Assembly (NCBI GenBank): GCA_964058805.1
Contig: CAXKVV010002170.1
Coordinates: 62,001 to 126,000 of the forward strand
DNA from: Schoenoplectus triqueter
Taxonomy: Eukaryota; Streptophyta; Magnoliopsida; Poales; Cyperaceae
DNA: 64,000 nucleotides
Reading direction: 5' to 3'
This document shows positions 37,771 through 51,102 of the stretch, piece after piece. Under the pieces are notes generated by a model. The model was not told where the DNA came from, did not search any database, and saw only the letters and a program-made list of their open reading frames with translations. Each line of letters begins with the position of its first letter. The stretch's first letter is position 1. A program made the position numbers and the translations under genes.

Positions 37771-40495
37771 GCCCGGACTCGGTTTCGGCGGTACCGAGGG
37801 CGTCGGGAACCGTTTTCATGTTTTGCGCGCCCGGACCCGGTTTCGGCGGTACCGAGGGAGTCGTGTCCCGTTTTCATGTTTTGCGCGCCCGGACTTGTTT
37901 TCGGCGGTACGGAGGGCGTCGGGTCCCGTTTTCATGTTTTGCGCTCCCGGACTCGTTTTCGGCGGTACCGAGGGCGTCGGGTCCCGTTTTCATGTTTTGC
38001 GCTCCCTGACTCGTTTTTGGCGGTGCCGAGGGCGTCGGGTCCCGTTTTCATGTTTTGCGCTCCCGGACTCATTTTCGGCGGTACTGAGGGCGTCGGGTCC
38101 CGTTTTCATGTTTTGCGCTCCCCGACTCATTTTCGGCGGTACCGATGGCGTCGGGACACGTTTTCATGTTTTGCGCGCCCGGACTCGGTTTCAGCGGTTC
38201 CGAGGGCGTCAGGTCCCGTTTTCATGTTTTGCGCGCCCGGACCCGGTTTCGGCGGTACCGAGGGAGTCGTGTCCAGTTTTCATGTTTTGCGCTCCCGGAC
38301 TCGTTTTCGGCGGTTCCGAGGGCGTCGGGTCCCGTTTTCATGTTTTGCGCTCCCGGACTCATTTTCGGCGGTACCGAGGGCGTCGGGAACCGTTTTCATG
38401 TTTTGCGCTCCCTGACTCGTTTTCGGAGGTTCCGATGGCGTCGACACCCGTTTTCATGTTTTGCGCTCGCGGACTCGGTTTCGGCAGAACCGAGGGCCTT
38501 GGGTACCGTTTTAATGTTTTGCGCTCCCGGACTCGTTTTCGGCGGTGCCGAGGGCGTCGGGTCCCGTTTTCATATTTTGCGCTCCCGGACTCATTATCGG
38601 CGGTACCGATGGCGTCGACACCTGTTTTCATGTTTTGCGCTCGCGGACTCGGTTTCGGCGGTACCGAGGGCGTCTGGTCCCGTTTTCATGTTTTGCGCTC
38701 TCGGACTCGTTTTCGGCGGTACCGAGGGCGTCGGGACCCGTTATCATTTTTTGCGCTCCCGGACTCGTTTTCGGCGGTACCGAGGGCGTCGGGTCCCGTT
38801 TTCATGTTTTGCGCTCCCCGACTCATTTTCGGCGGTACCGATGGCGTCGGGACACGTTTTCATGTTTTGCGCTCTCGGACTCGGTTTCAGCGGTTCCGAG
38901 GGCGTCGGGTCCTGTTTTCATGTTTTGCGCGCCCGGACTCGTTTTCGGCGGTACGGAGGGGGTCGGGTCCCATTTTCATGTTTTGCGCGCTCGGACCCTG
39001 TTTCGGCGGTACCGAGGGCGTCGGGTCCCGTTTTCATGTTGTGCGCTCTCGACTCATTTTCGACGGTACCGATGGCGTCGAGACCTGTTTTCATGTTTTG
39101 CGCTCTCGGACTCGTTTTCGGCGGTACGGAGGGCGTCGGGTCCCGTTTTCATGTTTTGCGCGCCCGGACTCGTTTTCGGCGGTACGGAGGGCGTCGGGTC
39201 CCGTTTTCATGTTTTGCGCTCCCGGACTCGTTTTCGGCGGTACGGAGGGCGTCGGGTCCCGTTTTCATGTTTTGCGCTCCCGGACTCGTTTTCGGCGGTG
39301 CCGAGGGCGTCGGGTCCGGTTTTCATGTTTTGCGCTCCCTGACTCGTTTTTGGCGGTGCCGAGGGCGTCGGGTCCCGTTTTCATGTTTTGCGCTCCCGGA
39401 CTCGTTTTCGGCGGTACCGAGGGCGTCGTGTCCCGTTTTCATGTTTTGCGCTCCCCGACTCATTTTCGGCGGTACCGATGGCGTCGGGACACGTTTTCAT
39501 GTTTTGCGCGCCCGGACTCGGTTTCAGCGGTTCCGAGGGCGTCAGGTCCCGTTTTCATGTTTTGCGCTCCCGGACTCGTTTTCGGCGGTACTAAGGGCGT
39601 CGGGTTCCGTTTTCATGTTTTGCGCTCCCGGACTCGTTTTCGGCGGTTCCGAGGTCGTCGGGTCCCGTTTTCATGTTTTGCGCTCCCGGACTCGTTTTCG
39701 GCGGTACCGAGGGCGTCGGGTCCCGTTTTCATGTTTTGCGCTCCCCGACTCATTTTCGGCGGTATCGATTTCGTCGAGACACGTTTTTTATGTTTTGCGC
39801 TCTCGGACTCGTTTTCGGCGGCGCCGAGGCTGTCGGGTCCCGTTTTCATGTTTTGCGCTCTCGACTCATTTTCGACGGTACCGATGGCGTCTAGACCCGT
39901 TTTCATGTTTTGCGCTCCCGGACTCATTTTCGGCGGTACTGAGGGTGTCGGGTCCCGTTTTCATGTTTTGCGCTCCCCGACTCATTTTCGGCGGTACCGA
40001 TGGCGTCGGGACACGTTTTCATGTTTTGCGCGCCCGGAATCGGTTTCAGCGGTTCCGAGGGCGTCAGGTCCCGTTTTCATGTTTTGCGCGCCCGGACCCG
40101 GTTTCGGCGGTACCGAGGGAGTCGTGTCCCGTTTTCATGTTTTGCGCTCCCGGACTCGTTTTGGGCGGTTCCGAGGGCGTCGGGTCCCGTTTTCATGTTT
40201 TGCTCTCCCGGACTCGTTTTCGGCGGTTCCGAGGGCGTCGGGTCCCGTTTTCATGTTTTGCGCTCCCGGACTCGTTTTCGGCGGTACCGAGGGCGTCGGG
40301 AACCGTTTTCATGTTTTGCGCTCCCTGACTCGTTTTCGGAGGTACCGATGGCGTCGACACACGTTTTCATGTTTTGCGCTCGCGGACTCGGTTTCGGCAG
40401 AACCGAGGGCCTTGGGTACCGTTTTAATGTTTTGCGCTCCCGGACTCGTTTTCGGCGGTACCGAGGGCGTCGGGTCCCGTTTTCATATTTTGCGC
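37771..40495 (+). repeat. 47-monomer (2725-bp) tandem unit, copy 1
   Basis: Starts at GCCCGGACTCGG within a GCGCGCCCGG monomer and is repeated from 40496 at an offset of 2725 bp (47 monomers less 1 bp). Rare internal variants shared by both copies include GTGTCCAGTTTTC, CGGAGGTTCCGATGG, GACCCGTTATCAT, TACGGAGGGGGTCGGG and CATGTTGTGCGC. Confidence 0.9.
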
Positions 40496-43220
40496 GCCCG
40501 GACTCGGTTTCGGCGGTACCGAGGGCGTCGGGAACCGTTTTCATGTTTTGCGCGCCCGGACCCGGTTTCGGCGGTACCGAGGGAGTCGTGTCCCGTTTTC
40601 ATGTTTTGCGCGCCCGGACCCGGTTTCGGCGGTACGGAGGGCGTCGGGTCCCGTTTTCATGTTTTGCGCTCCCGGACTCGTTTTCGGCGGTACCGAGGGC
40701 GTCGGGTCCCGTTTTCATGTTTTGCGCTCCCTGACTCGTTTTTGGCGGTGCCGAGGGCGTCGGGTCCCGTTTTCATGTTTTGCGCTCCGGGACTCATTTT
40801 CGGCGGTACTGAGGGCGTCGGGTCCCGTTTTCATGTTTTGCGCTCCCCGACTCATTTTCGGCGGTACCGATGGCGTCGGGACACGTTTTCATGTTTTGCG
40901 CGCCCGGACTCGGTTTCAGCGGTTCCGAGGGCGTCAGGTCCCGTTTTCATGTTTTGCGCGCCCGGACCCGGTTTCGGCGGTACCGAGGGAGTCGTGTCCA
41001 GTTTTCATGTTTTGCGCTCCCGGACTCGTTTTCGGCGGTTCCGAGGGCGTCGGGTCCCGTTTTCATGTTTTGCGCTCCCGGACTCATTTTCGGCGGTACC
41101 GAGGGCGTCGGGAACCGTTTTCATGTTTTGCGCTCCCTGACTCGTTTTCGGAGGTTCCGATGGCGTCGACACCCGTTTTCATGTTTTGCGCTCGCGGACT
41201 CGGTTTCGGCAGAACCGAGGGCCTTGGGTACCGTTTTAATGTTTTGCGCTCCCGGACTCGTTTTCGGCGGTGCCGAGGGCGTCGGGTCCCGTTTTCATAT
41301 TTTGCGCTCCCGGACTCATTATCGGCGGTACCGATGGCGTCGACACCTGTTTTCATGTTTTGCGCTCGCGGACTCGGTTTCGGCGGTACCGAGGGCGTCT
41401 GGTCCCGTTTTCATGTTTTGCGCTCTCGGACTCGTTTTCGGCGGTACCGAGGGCGTCGGGACCCGTTATCATGTTTTGCGCTCCCGGACTCGTTTTCGGC
41501 GGTACCGAGGGCGTCGGGTCCCGTTTTCATGTTTTGCGCTCCCCGACTCATTTTCGGCGGTACCGATGGCGTCGGGACACGTTTTCATGTTTTGCGCTCT
41601 CGGACTCGGTTTCAGCGGTTCCGAGGGCGTCGGGTCCTGTTTTCATGTTTTGCGCGCCCGGACTCGTTTTCGGCGGTACGGAGGGGGTCGGGTCCCATTT
41701 TCATGTTTTGCGCGCTCGGACCCTGTTTCGGCGGTACCGAGGGCGTCGGGTCCCGTTTTCATGTTGTGCGCTCTCGACTCATTTTCGACGGTACCGATGG
41801 CGTCGAGACCTGTTTTCATGTTTTGCGCTCGCGGACTCGTTTTCGGCGGTACGGAGGGCGTCGGGTCCCGTTTTCATGTTTTGCGCGCCCGGACTCGTTT
41901 TCGGCGGTACGGAGGGCGTCGGGTCCCGTTTTCATGTTTTGCGCTCCCGGACTCGTTTTCGGCGGTACGGAGGGCGTCGGGTCCCGTTTTCATGTTTTGC
42001 GCTCCCGGACTCGTTTTCGGCGGTGCCGAGGGCGTCGGGTCCCGTTTTCATGTTTTGCGCTCCCGGACTCGTTTTCGGCGGTGCCGAGGGCGTCGGGTCC
42101 CGTTTTCATGTTTTGCGCTCCCGGACTCGTTTTCGGCGGTACCGAGGGCGTCGTGTCCCGTTTTCATGTTTTGCGCTCCCCGACTCATTTTCGGCGGTAC
42201 CGATGGCGTCGGGACACGTTTTCATGTTTTGCGCGCCCGGACTCGGTTTCAGCGGTTCCGAGGGCGTCCGGTCCCGTTTTCATGTTTTGCGCTCCCGGAC
42301 TCGTTTTCGGCGGTACTAAGGGCGTCGGGTTCCGTTTTCATGTTTTGCGCTCCCGGACTCGTTTTCGGCGGTTCCGAGGTCGTCGGGTCCCGTTTTCATG
42401 TTTTGCGCTCCCGGACTCGTTTTCGGCGGTACCGAGGGCGTCGGGTCCCGTTTTCATGTTTTGCGCTCCCCGACTCATTTTCGGCGGTACCGATTTCGTC
42501 GAGACACGTTTTTTATGTTTTGCGCTCTCGGACTCGTTTTCGGCGGCGCCGAGGCTGTCGGGTCCCGTTTTCATGTTTTGCGCTCTCGACTCATTTTCGA
42601 CGGTACCGATGGCGTCTAGACCCGTTTTCATGTTTTGCGCTCCCGGACTCATTTTCGGCGGTACTGAGGGTGTCGGGTCCCGTTTTCATGTTTTGCGCTC
42701 CCCGACTCATTTTCGGCGGTACCGATGGCGTCGGGACACGTTTTCATGTTTTGCGCGCCCGGAATCGGTTTCAGCGGTTCCGAGGGCGTCAGGTCCCGTT
42801 TTCATGTTTTGCGCGCCCGGACCCGGTTTCGGCGGTACCGAGGGAGTCGTGTCCCGTTTTCATGTTTTGCGCTCCCGGACTCGTTTTGGGCGGTTCCGAG
42901 GGCGTCGGGTCCCGTTTTCATGTTTTGCTCTCCCGGACTCGTTTTCGGCGGTTCCGAGGGCGTCGGGTCCCGTTTTCATGTTTTGCGCTCCCGGACTCGT
43001 TTTCGGCGGTACCGAGGGCGTCGGGAACCGTTTTCATGTTTTGCGCTCCCTGACTCGTTTTCGGAGGTACCGATGGCGTCGACACACGTTTTCATGTTTT
43101 GCGCTCGCGGACTCGGTTTCGGCAGAACCGAGGGCCTTGGGTACCGTTTTAATGTTTTGCGCTCCCGGACTCGTTTTCGGCGGTACCGAGGGCGTCGGGT
43201 CCCGTTTTCATATTTTGCGC
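40496..43220 (+). repeat. 47-monomer (2725-bp) tandem unit, copy 2
   Basis: The joint at about 40486-40496 is a hybrid monomer, with CATATTTTGCGC (as at 43210) on the left and GCCCGGACTCGG (as at 37771) on the right. Only scattered differences from copy 1 were noticed, such as CATGTTTTGCG at 41470 for CATTTTTTGCG at 38745 and GCGCTCGCGG at 41824 for GCGCTCTCGG at 39099. Copy 2 ends where CATATTTTGCGCTCCCGG resumes at 43211. Confidence 0.9.
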
Positions 43221-43450
43221 TCCCGGACTCATTATCGGCGGTACCGATGGCGTCGACACCTGTTTTCATGTTTTGCGCTCGCGGACTCGGTTTCGGCAGT
43301 ACCGAGGGCCTCGGGTACCGTTTTCATGTTTTGCGCGCCCGGACTCGTTTTCGGCGGTACCGAGGGCGTCGGGTCCTGTTTTCATGTTTTGCGCTCCCTG
43401 ACTCGTTTTCGGCGGTACCGAGGGAGTCGGGTCCCGTTTTCATGTTTTGC

Positions 43451-45250
43451 GCTCCCCGACTCATTTTCGGCGGTACCGATGGCGTCGAGACACGTTTTCA
43501 TGTTTTGTGCTCTCGGACTCGTTTTCGGCGGCGCCGAGGCTATCGGGTCCCGTTTTCATGTTTTGGCCGCCCGGACCCTGTTTCGCCGGTACCGAGTGCG
43601 TCGGGTCCCGTTTTCTTAATTTGGGCGCTCGAACTCGATTTCGGCGGTACCGAGGGCGTCGGGTCCCATTTTCATGCTTTGCGCGCCCGGACCCTGTTTC
43701 GGCGGTACCGAGGGCGTCGGGTCCCGTTTTCATGTTTTGCGCTCTCGACTAATTTTCGACGGTACCGATGGCGTTGAGACCTGTTTTCATGTTTTGCGCT
43801 CTCGGACTCGTTTTCGGCGGCGCCGAGGGCGTCGGGTCTCGTTTTCATGTTTTGCGCGCCCGGACTCGGTTTCGGCGGTACCGAGGGCGTCGGGAACCGT
43901 TTTCATGTTTTGCGCGCCCGGACCCGGTTTCGGCGGTACCGAGGGAATCGTGTCCCGTTTTCATTTTTTGCGTGCCCGGACTTGTTTTCGGCGGTACCGA
44001 GGGCGTCGGGTCCCGTTTTCATGTCTTGCGCTCCCGGACTCGTTTTCGGCGGTACCGAGGGCGTCGGCTCCCGTTTTCATGTTTTGCGCTCCCTGACTCG
44101 TTTTCGGCGGTACCGAGGGCGTCGGGTCCCGTTTTCATGTTTTGCGCTCCCCGACTCATTTTCGGCGGTACCGATTTCGTCGAGACACGTTTTTTATGTT
44201 TTGCGCTCTCGGACTCGTTTTCGGCGGCGCCGAGGCTGTCGGGTCCCGTTTTCATGTTTTGCGCTCTAGACTCATTTTCGACGGTACCGATGGCGTCGAG
44301 ACCTGTTTTCATGTTTTGCGCTCTCGGACTCGTTTTCGGCGGCGCCGAGGGCGTCGGGTCTCGTTTTCATGTTTTGCGCGCCCGGACTCGGTTTCGGCGG
44401 TACCGAGGGCGTCGGGAACCGTTTTCATGTTTTGCGCGCCCGGACCCGGTTTCGGCGGTACCGAGGGAGTCGTGTCCCGTTTTCATGTTTTGCGCGCCCG
44501 GACTCGTTTTCGGCGGTACGGAGGGCGTCGGGTCCCGTTTTCATGTTTTGCGCTCCCGGACTCGTTTTCGGCGGTACCGAGGGCGTCGGGTCCCGTTTTC
44601 ATGTTTTGCGCTCCCTGACTCGTTTTTGGCGGTGCCGAGGGCGTCGGGTCCCGTTTTCATGTTTTGCGCTCCCGGACTCATTTTCGGCGGTACTGAGGGC
44701 GTCGGGTCCCGTTTTCATGTTTTGCGCTCCCCGACTCATTTTCGGCGGTACCGATGGCGTCGGGACACGTTTTCATGTTTTGCGCGCCCGGACTCGGTTT
44801 CAGCGGTTCCGAGGGCGTCAGGTCCCGTTTTCATGTTTTGCGCGCCCGGACCCGGTTTCGGCGGTACCGAGGGAGTCGTGTCCCGTTTTCATGTTTTGCG
44901 CTCCCGGACTCGTTTTCGGCGGTTCCGAGGGCGTCGGGTCCCGTTTTCATGTTTTGCGCTCCCGGACTCATTTTCGGCGGTACCGAGGGCGTCGGGAACC
45001 GTTTTCATGTTTTGCGCTCCCTGACTCGTTTTCGGAGGTTCCGATGGCGTCGACACCCGTTTTCATGTTTTGCGCTCGCGGACTCGGTTTCGGCAGAACC
45101 GCGGGCCTTGGGTACCGTTTTAATGTTTTGCGCTCCCGGACTCGTTTTCGGCGGTACCGAGGGCGTCGGGTCCCGTTTTCATATTTTGCGCTCCCGGACT
45201 CATTATCGGCGGTACCGATGGCGTCGACACCTGTTTTCATGTTTTGCGCT
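43451..45250 (+). repeat. 34-monomer unit, first (partial) copy
   Basis: Starts at GCTCCCCGACTCATTTTCGG followed by GAGACACG and TTTTGTGCTCTCGG. It matches 47161 onward at an offset of 3710 bp (64 monomers less 2) until about 45250, where the neighbouring class changes to GTCTGGTCCCG. A further relative begins at 36843 (offset about 6609 bp). Confidence 0.84.
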
Positions 45251-47160
45251 CGCGGACTCGGTTTCGGCGGTACCGAGGGCGTCTGGTCCCGTTTTCATGT
45301 TTTGCGCTCTCGGACTCGTTTTCGGCGGTACCGAGGGCGTCGGGACCCGTTATCATGTTTTGCGCTCCCGGACTCGTTTTCGGCGGTACCGAGGGCGTCG
45401 GGTCCCGTTTTCATGTTTTGCGCTCCCCGACTCATTTTCGGCGGTACCGATGGCGTCGGGACACGTTTTCATGTTTTGCGCTCTCGGACTCGGTTTCAGC
45501 GGTTCCGAGGGCGTCGGGTCCTGTTTTCATGTTTTGCGCGCCCGGACTCGTTTTCGGCGGTACGGAGGGGGTCGGGTCCCCTTTTCATGTTTTGCGCTCC
45601 CGGACTCGATTTCGGCGGTACCGAGGGCGTCGGGTCCCATTTTCATGTTTTGCGCGCTCGGACCCTGTTTCGGCGGTACCGAGGGCGTCGGGTCCCGTTT
45701 TCATGTTTTGCGCTCTCGACTCATTGTCGACGGTACCGATGGCGTCGAGACCTGTTTTCATGTTTTGCGCTCTCGGACTCGTTTTCGGCTGTACGGAGGG
45801 CGTCGGGTCCCGTTTTCATGTTTTGCGCGCCCGGACTCGTTTTCGGCGGTACGGAGGGCGTCGGGTCCCGTTTTCATGTTTTGCGCTCCCGGACTCGTTT
45901 TCGGCGGTACGGAGGGCGTCGGGTCCCGTTTTCATGTTTTGCGCTCCCGGACTCGTTTTCGGCGGTGCCGAGGGCGTCGGGTCCCGTTTTCATGTTTTGC
46001 GCTCCCGGACTCGTTTTCGGCGGTGCCGAGGGCGTCGGGTCCCGTTTTCATGTTTTGCGCTCCCGGACTCGTTTTCGGCGGTACCGAGGGCGTCGTGTCC
46101 CGTTTTCATGTTTTGCGCTCCCCGACTCATTTTCGGCGGTACAGATGGCGTCGGGACACGTTTTCATGTTTTGCGCGCCCGGACTCGGTTTCAGCGGTTC
46201 CGAGGGCGTCAGGTCCCGTTTTCATGTTTTGCGCTCCCGGACTCGTTTTCGGCGGTACTAAGGGCGTCGGGTTCCGTTTTCATGTTTTGCGCTCCCGGAC
46301 TCGTTTTCGGCGGTTCCGAGGTCGTCGGGTCCCGTTTTCATGTTTTGCGCTCCCGGACTCGTGTTCGGCGGTACCGAGGGCGTCGGGTCCCGTTTTCATG
46401 TTTTGCGCTCCCCGACTCATTTTCGGCGGTACCGATTTCGTCGAGACACGTTTTTTATGTTTTGCGCTCTCGGACTCGTTTTCGGCGGCGCCGAGGCTGT
46501 CGGGTCCCGTTTTCATGTTTTGCGCTCTCGACTCATTTTCGACGGTACCGATGGCGTCTAGACCCGTTTTCATGTTTTGCGCTCCCGGACTCATTTTCGG
46601 CGGTACTGAGGGTGTCGGGTCCCGTTTTCATGTTTTGCGCTCCCCGACTCATTTTCGGCGGTACCGATGGCGTCGGGACACGTTTTCATGTTTTGCGCGC
46701 CCGGACTCGGTTTCAGCGGTTCCGAGGGCGTCAGGTCCCGTTTTCATGTTTTGCGCGCCCGGACCCGGTTTCGGCGGTACCGAGGGAGTCGTGTCCCGTT
46801 TTCATGTTTTGCGCTCCCGGACTCGTTTTTGGCGGTTCCGAGGGCGTCGGGTCCCGTTTTCATGTCTTGCTCTCCCGGACTCGTTTTCGGCGGTTCCGAG
46901 GGCGTCGGGTCCCGTTTTCATGTTTTGCGCTCCCGGACTCGTTTTCGGCGGTACCGAGGGCGTCGGGAACCGTTTTCATGTTTTGCGCTCCCTGACTCGT
47001 TTTCGGAGGTACCGATGGCGTCGACACCCGTTTTCATGTTTTGCGCTCGCGGACTCGGTTTCGGCAGAACCGAGGGCCTTGGGTCCCGTTTTCATGTTTT
47101 GCGGTCCCGGACTCGTATTCGGCGGTACCGAGGGCGTCGGGTCCCATTTTCATGTTTTGC

Positions 47161-49131
47161 GCTCCCCGACTCATTTTCGGCGGTACCGATGGCGTCGAGA
47201 CACGTTTTCATGTTTTGTGCTCTCGGACTCGTTTTCGGCGGCGCCGAGGCTATCGGGTCCCGTTTTCATGTTTTGGCCGCCCGGACCCTGTTTCGCCGGT
47301 ACCGAGTGCGTCGGGTCCCGTTTTCTTAATTTGGGCGCTCGAACTCGATTTCGGCGGTACCGAGGGCGTCGGGTCCCATTTTCATGCTTTGCGCGCCCGG
47401 ACCCTGTTTCGGCGGTACCGAGGGCGTCGGGTCCCGTTTTCATGTTTTGCGCTCTCGACTAATTTTCGACGGTACCGATGGCGTTGAGACCTGTTTTCAT
47501 GTTTTGCGCTCTCGGACTCGTTTTCGGCGGCGCCGAGGGCGTCGGGTCTCGTTTTCATGTTTTGCGCGCCCGGACTCGGTTTCGGCGGTACCGAGGGCGT
47601 CGGGAACCGTTTTCATGTTTTGCGCGCCCGGACCCGGTTTCGGCGGTACCGAGGGAATCGTGTCCCGTTTTCATTTTTTGCGTGCCCGGACTTGTTTTCG
47701 GCGGTACCGAGGGCGTCGGGTCCCGTTTTCATGTCTTGCGCTCCCGGACTCGTTTTCGGCGGTACCGAGGGCGTCGGCTCCCGTTTTCATGTTTTGCGCT
47801 CCCTGACTCGTTTTCGGCGGTACCGAGGGCGTCGGGTCCCGTTTTCATGTTTTGCGCTCCCCGACTCATTTTCGGCGGTACCGATTTCGTCGAGACACGT
47901 TTTTTATGTTTTGCGCTCTCGGACTCGTTTTCGGCGGCGCCGAGGCTGTCGGGTCCCGTTTTCATGTTTTGCGCTCTAGACTCATTTTCGACGGTACCGA
48001 TGGCGTCGAGACCTGTTTTCATGTTTTGCGCTCTCGGACTCGTTTTCGGCGGCGCCGAGGGCGTCGGGTCTTGTTTTCATGTTTTGCGCGCCCGGACTCG
48101 GTTTCGGCGGTACCGAGGGCGTCGGGAACCGTTTTCATGTTTTGCGCGCCCGGACCCGGTTTCGGCGGTACCGAGGGAGTCGTGTCCCGTTTTCATGTTT
48201 TGCGCGCCCGGACTCGTTTTCGGCGGTACGGATGGCGTCGGGTCCCGTTTTCATGTTTTGCGCTCCCGGACTCGTTTTCGGCGGTACCGAGGGCGTCGGG
48301 TCCCGTTTTCATGTTTTGCGCTCCCTGACTCGTTTTTGGCGGTGCCGAGGGCGTCGGGTCCCGTTTTCATGTTTTGCGCTCCCGGACTCATTTTCGGCGG
48401 TACTGAGGGCGTCGGGTCCCGTTTTCATGTTTTGCGCTCCCCGACTCATTTTCGGCGGTACCGATGGCGTCGGGACACGTTTTCATGTTTTGCGCGCCCG
48501 GACTCGGTTTCAGCGGTTCCGAGGGCGTCAGGTCCCGTTTTCATGTTTTGCGCGCCCGGACCCGGTTTCGGCGGTACCGAGGGAGTCGTGTCCCGTTTTC
48601 ATGTTTTGCGCTCCCAGACTCGTTTTCGGCGGTTCCGAGGGCGTCGGGTCCCGTTTTCATGTTTTGCGCTCCCGGACTCATTTTCGGCGGTACCGAGGGC
48701 GTCGGGAACCGTTTTCATGTTTTGCGCTCCCTGACTCGTTTTCGGAGGTTCCGATGGCGTCGACACCCGTTTTCATGTTTTGCGCTCGCGGACTCGGTTT
48801 CGGCAGAACCGAGGGCCTTGGGTACCGTTTTAATGTTTTGCGCTCCCGGACTCGTTTTCGGCGGTACCGAGGGCGTCGGGTCCCGTTTTCATATTTTGCG
48901 CTCCCGGACTCAATATCGGCGGTACCGATGGCGTCGACACCTGTTTTCATGTTTTGCGCTCGCGGACTCGGTTTCGGCAGTACCGAGGGCCTCGGGTACC
49001 GTTTTCATGTTTTGCGCGCCCGGACTCATTTTCGGCGGTACCGAGGGCGTCGGGTCCCGTTTTCATGTTTTGCGCTCCCTGACTCGTTTTCGGCGGTACC
49101 GAGGGAGTCGAGTCCCGTTTTCATGTTTTGC
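47161..49131 (+). repeat. 34-monomer (1971-bp) tandem unit, copy 1
   Basis: First of the units that follow each other directly at a fixed 1971-bp offset. Phase markers are TTAATTT at 47326, 49297 and 51268, and GATTTCGTCG at 47880 and 49851. All lie 1971 bp apart, which is 34 x 58 less 1 bp. The 1-bp shortfall fits the GCGCTCTCGACT or GCGCTCTAGACT monomers, which are one base short. Confidence 0.9.
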
Positions 49132-51102
49132 GCTCCCCGACTCATTTTCGGCGGTACCGATGGCGTCGAGACACGTTTTCATGTTTTGCGCTCTCGGACT
49201 CGTTTTCGGCGGCGCCGAGGCTATCGGGTCCCGTTTTCATGTTTTGGCCGCCCGGACCCTGTTTCGCCGGTACCGAGTGTGTCGGGTCCCGTTTTCTTAA
49301 TTTGGGCGCTCGAACTCGATTTCGGCGGTACCGAGGGCGTCGGGTCCCATTTTCATGCTTTGCGCGCCCGGACCCTGTTTCGGCGGTACCGAGGGCGTCG
49401 GGTCCCGTTTTCATGTTTTGCGCTCTCGACTAATTTTCGACGGTACCGATGGCGTTGAGACCTGTTTTCATGTTTTGCGCTCTCGGACTCGTTTTCGGCG
49501 GCGCCGAGGGCGTCGGGTCTCGTTTTTATGTTTTGCGCGCCCGGACTCGGTTTCGGCGGTACCGAGGGCGTCGGGAACCGTTTTCATGTTTTGCGCGCCC
49601 GGACCCGGTTTCGGCGGTACCGAGGGAATCGTGTCCCGTTTTCATGTTTTGCGTGCCCGGACTTGTTTTCGGCGGTACCGAGGGCGTCGGGTCCCGTTTT
49701 CATGTCTTGCGCTCCCGGACTAGTTTTCGGCGGTACCGAGGGCGTCGGCTCCCGTTTTCATGTTTTGCGCTCCCTGACTCGTTTTCGGCGGTACCGAGGG
49801 CGTCGGGTCCCGTTTTCATGTTTTGCGCTCCCCGACTCATTTTCGGCGGTACCGATTTCGTCGAGACACGTTTTTTATGTTTTGCGCTCTCGGACTCGTT
49901 TTCGGCGGCGCCGAGGCTGTCGGGTCCCGTTTTCATGTTTTGCGCTCTAGACTCATTTTCGACGGTACCGATGGCGTCGAGACCTGTTTTCATGTTTTGC
50001 GCTCTCGGACTCGTTTTCGGCGGCGCCGAGGGCGTCGGGTCTCGTTTTCATGTTTTGCGCGCCCGGACTCGGTTTCGGCGGTACCGAGGGCGTCGGGAAC
50101 CGTTTTCATGTTTTGCGCGCCCGGACCCGGTTTCGGCGGTACCGAGGGAGTCGTGTCCCGTTTTCATGTTTTGCGCGCCCGGACTCGTTTTCGGCGGTAC
50201 GGATGGCGTCGGGTCCCGTTTTCATGTTTTGCGCTCCCGGACTCGTTTTCGGCGGTACCGAGGGCGTCGGGTCCCGTTTTCATGTTTTGCGCTCCCTGAC
50301 TCGTTTTTGGCGGTGCCGAGGGCGTCGGGTCCCGTTTTCATGTTTTGCGCTCCCGGACTCATTTTCGGCGGTACTGAGGGCGTCGGGTCCCGTTTTCATG
50401 TTTTGCGCTCCCCGACTCATTTTCGGCGGTACCGATGGCGTCGGGACACGTTTTCATGTTTTGCGCGCCCGGACTCGGTTTCAGCGGTTCCGAGGGCGTC
50501 AGGTCCCGTTTTCATGTTTTGCGCGCCCGTACCCGGTTTCGGCGGTACCGAGGGAGTCGTGTCCCGTTTTCATGTTTGGCGCTCCCGGACTCGTTTTCGG
50601 CGGTTCCGAGGGCGTCGGGTCCCGTTTTCATGTTTTGCGCTCCCGGACTCATTTTCGGCGGTACCGAGGGCGTCGGGAACCGTTTTCATGTTTTGCGCTC
50701 CCTGACTCGTTTTCGGAGGTTCCGATGGCGTCGACACCCGTTTTCATGTTTTGCGCTCGCGGACTCGGTTTCGGCAGAACCGAGGGCCTTGGGTACCGTT
50801 TTAATGTTTTGCGCTCCCGGACTCGTTTTCGGCGGTACCGAGGGCGTCGGGTCCCGTTTTCATATTTTGCGCTCCCGGACTCATTTTCGGAGGTACCGAT
50901 GGCGTCGACACCTGTTTTCATGTTTTGCGCTCGCGGACTCGGTTTCGGCAGTACCGAGGGCCTCGGGTACCGTTTTCATGTTTTGCGCGCCCGGACTCGT
51001 TTTCGGCGGTACCGAGGGCGTCGGGTCCCGTTTTCATGTTTTGCGCTCCCTGACTCGTTTTCGGCGGTACCGAGGGAGTCGGGTCCCGTTTTCTTGTTTT
51101 GC
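49132..51102 (+). repeat. 34-monomer (1971-bp) tandem unit, copy 2
   Basis: Directly follows copy 1. Differences include GACTAGTTTTCGG at 49730, GTCTCGTTTTTATG at 49520, CATGTTTGGCGCTCC at 50573 and GGAGGTACCGATGG at 50889 in place of ATATCGGCGG. Confidence 0.9.

Larger units (their letters stand above)
29851..49883 (+). repeat. Higher-order-repeat marker monomer with GATTTCGTCGAGACACG
   Basis: A private variant with ACCGATTTCGTCGAGACACG followed by a run of six T and ATG starts at 29851, 32633, 34314, 35880, 37561, 39764 (as ATCGATTTCG), 42489, 44170, 46431, 47880 and 49851. I saw none outside 29.8-49.9 kb. Successive spacings are 2782, 1681, 1566, 1681, 2203, 2725, 1681, 2261, 1449 and 1971 bp. 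Each is a whole number of 58-bp units (48, 29, 27, 29, 38, 47, 29, 39, 25, 34) less 0-2 bp. The marker therefore copied along with its neighbours as part of larger repeat units. Confidence 0.88.
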
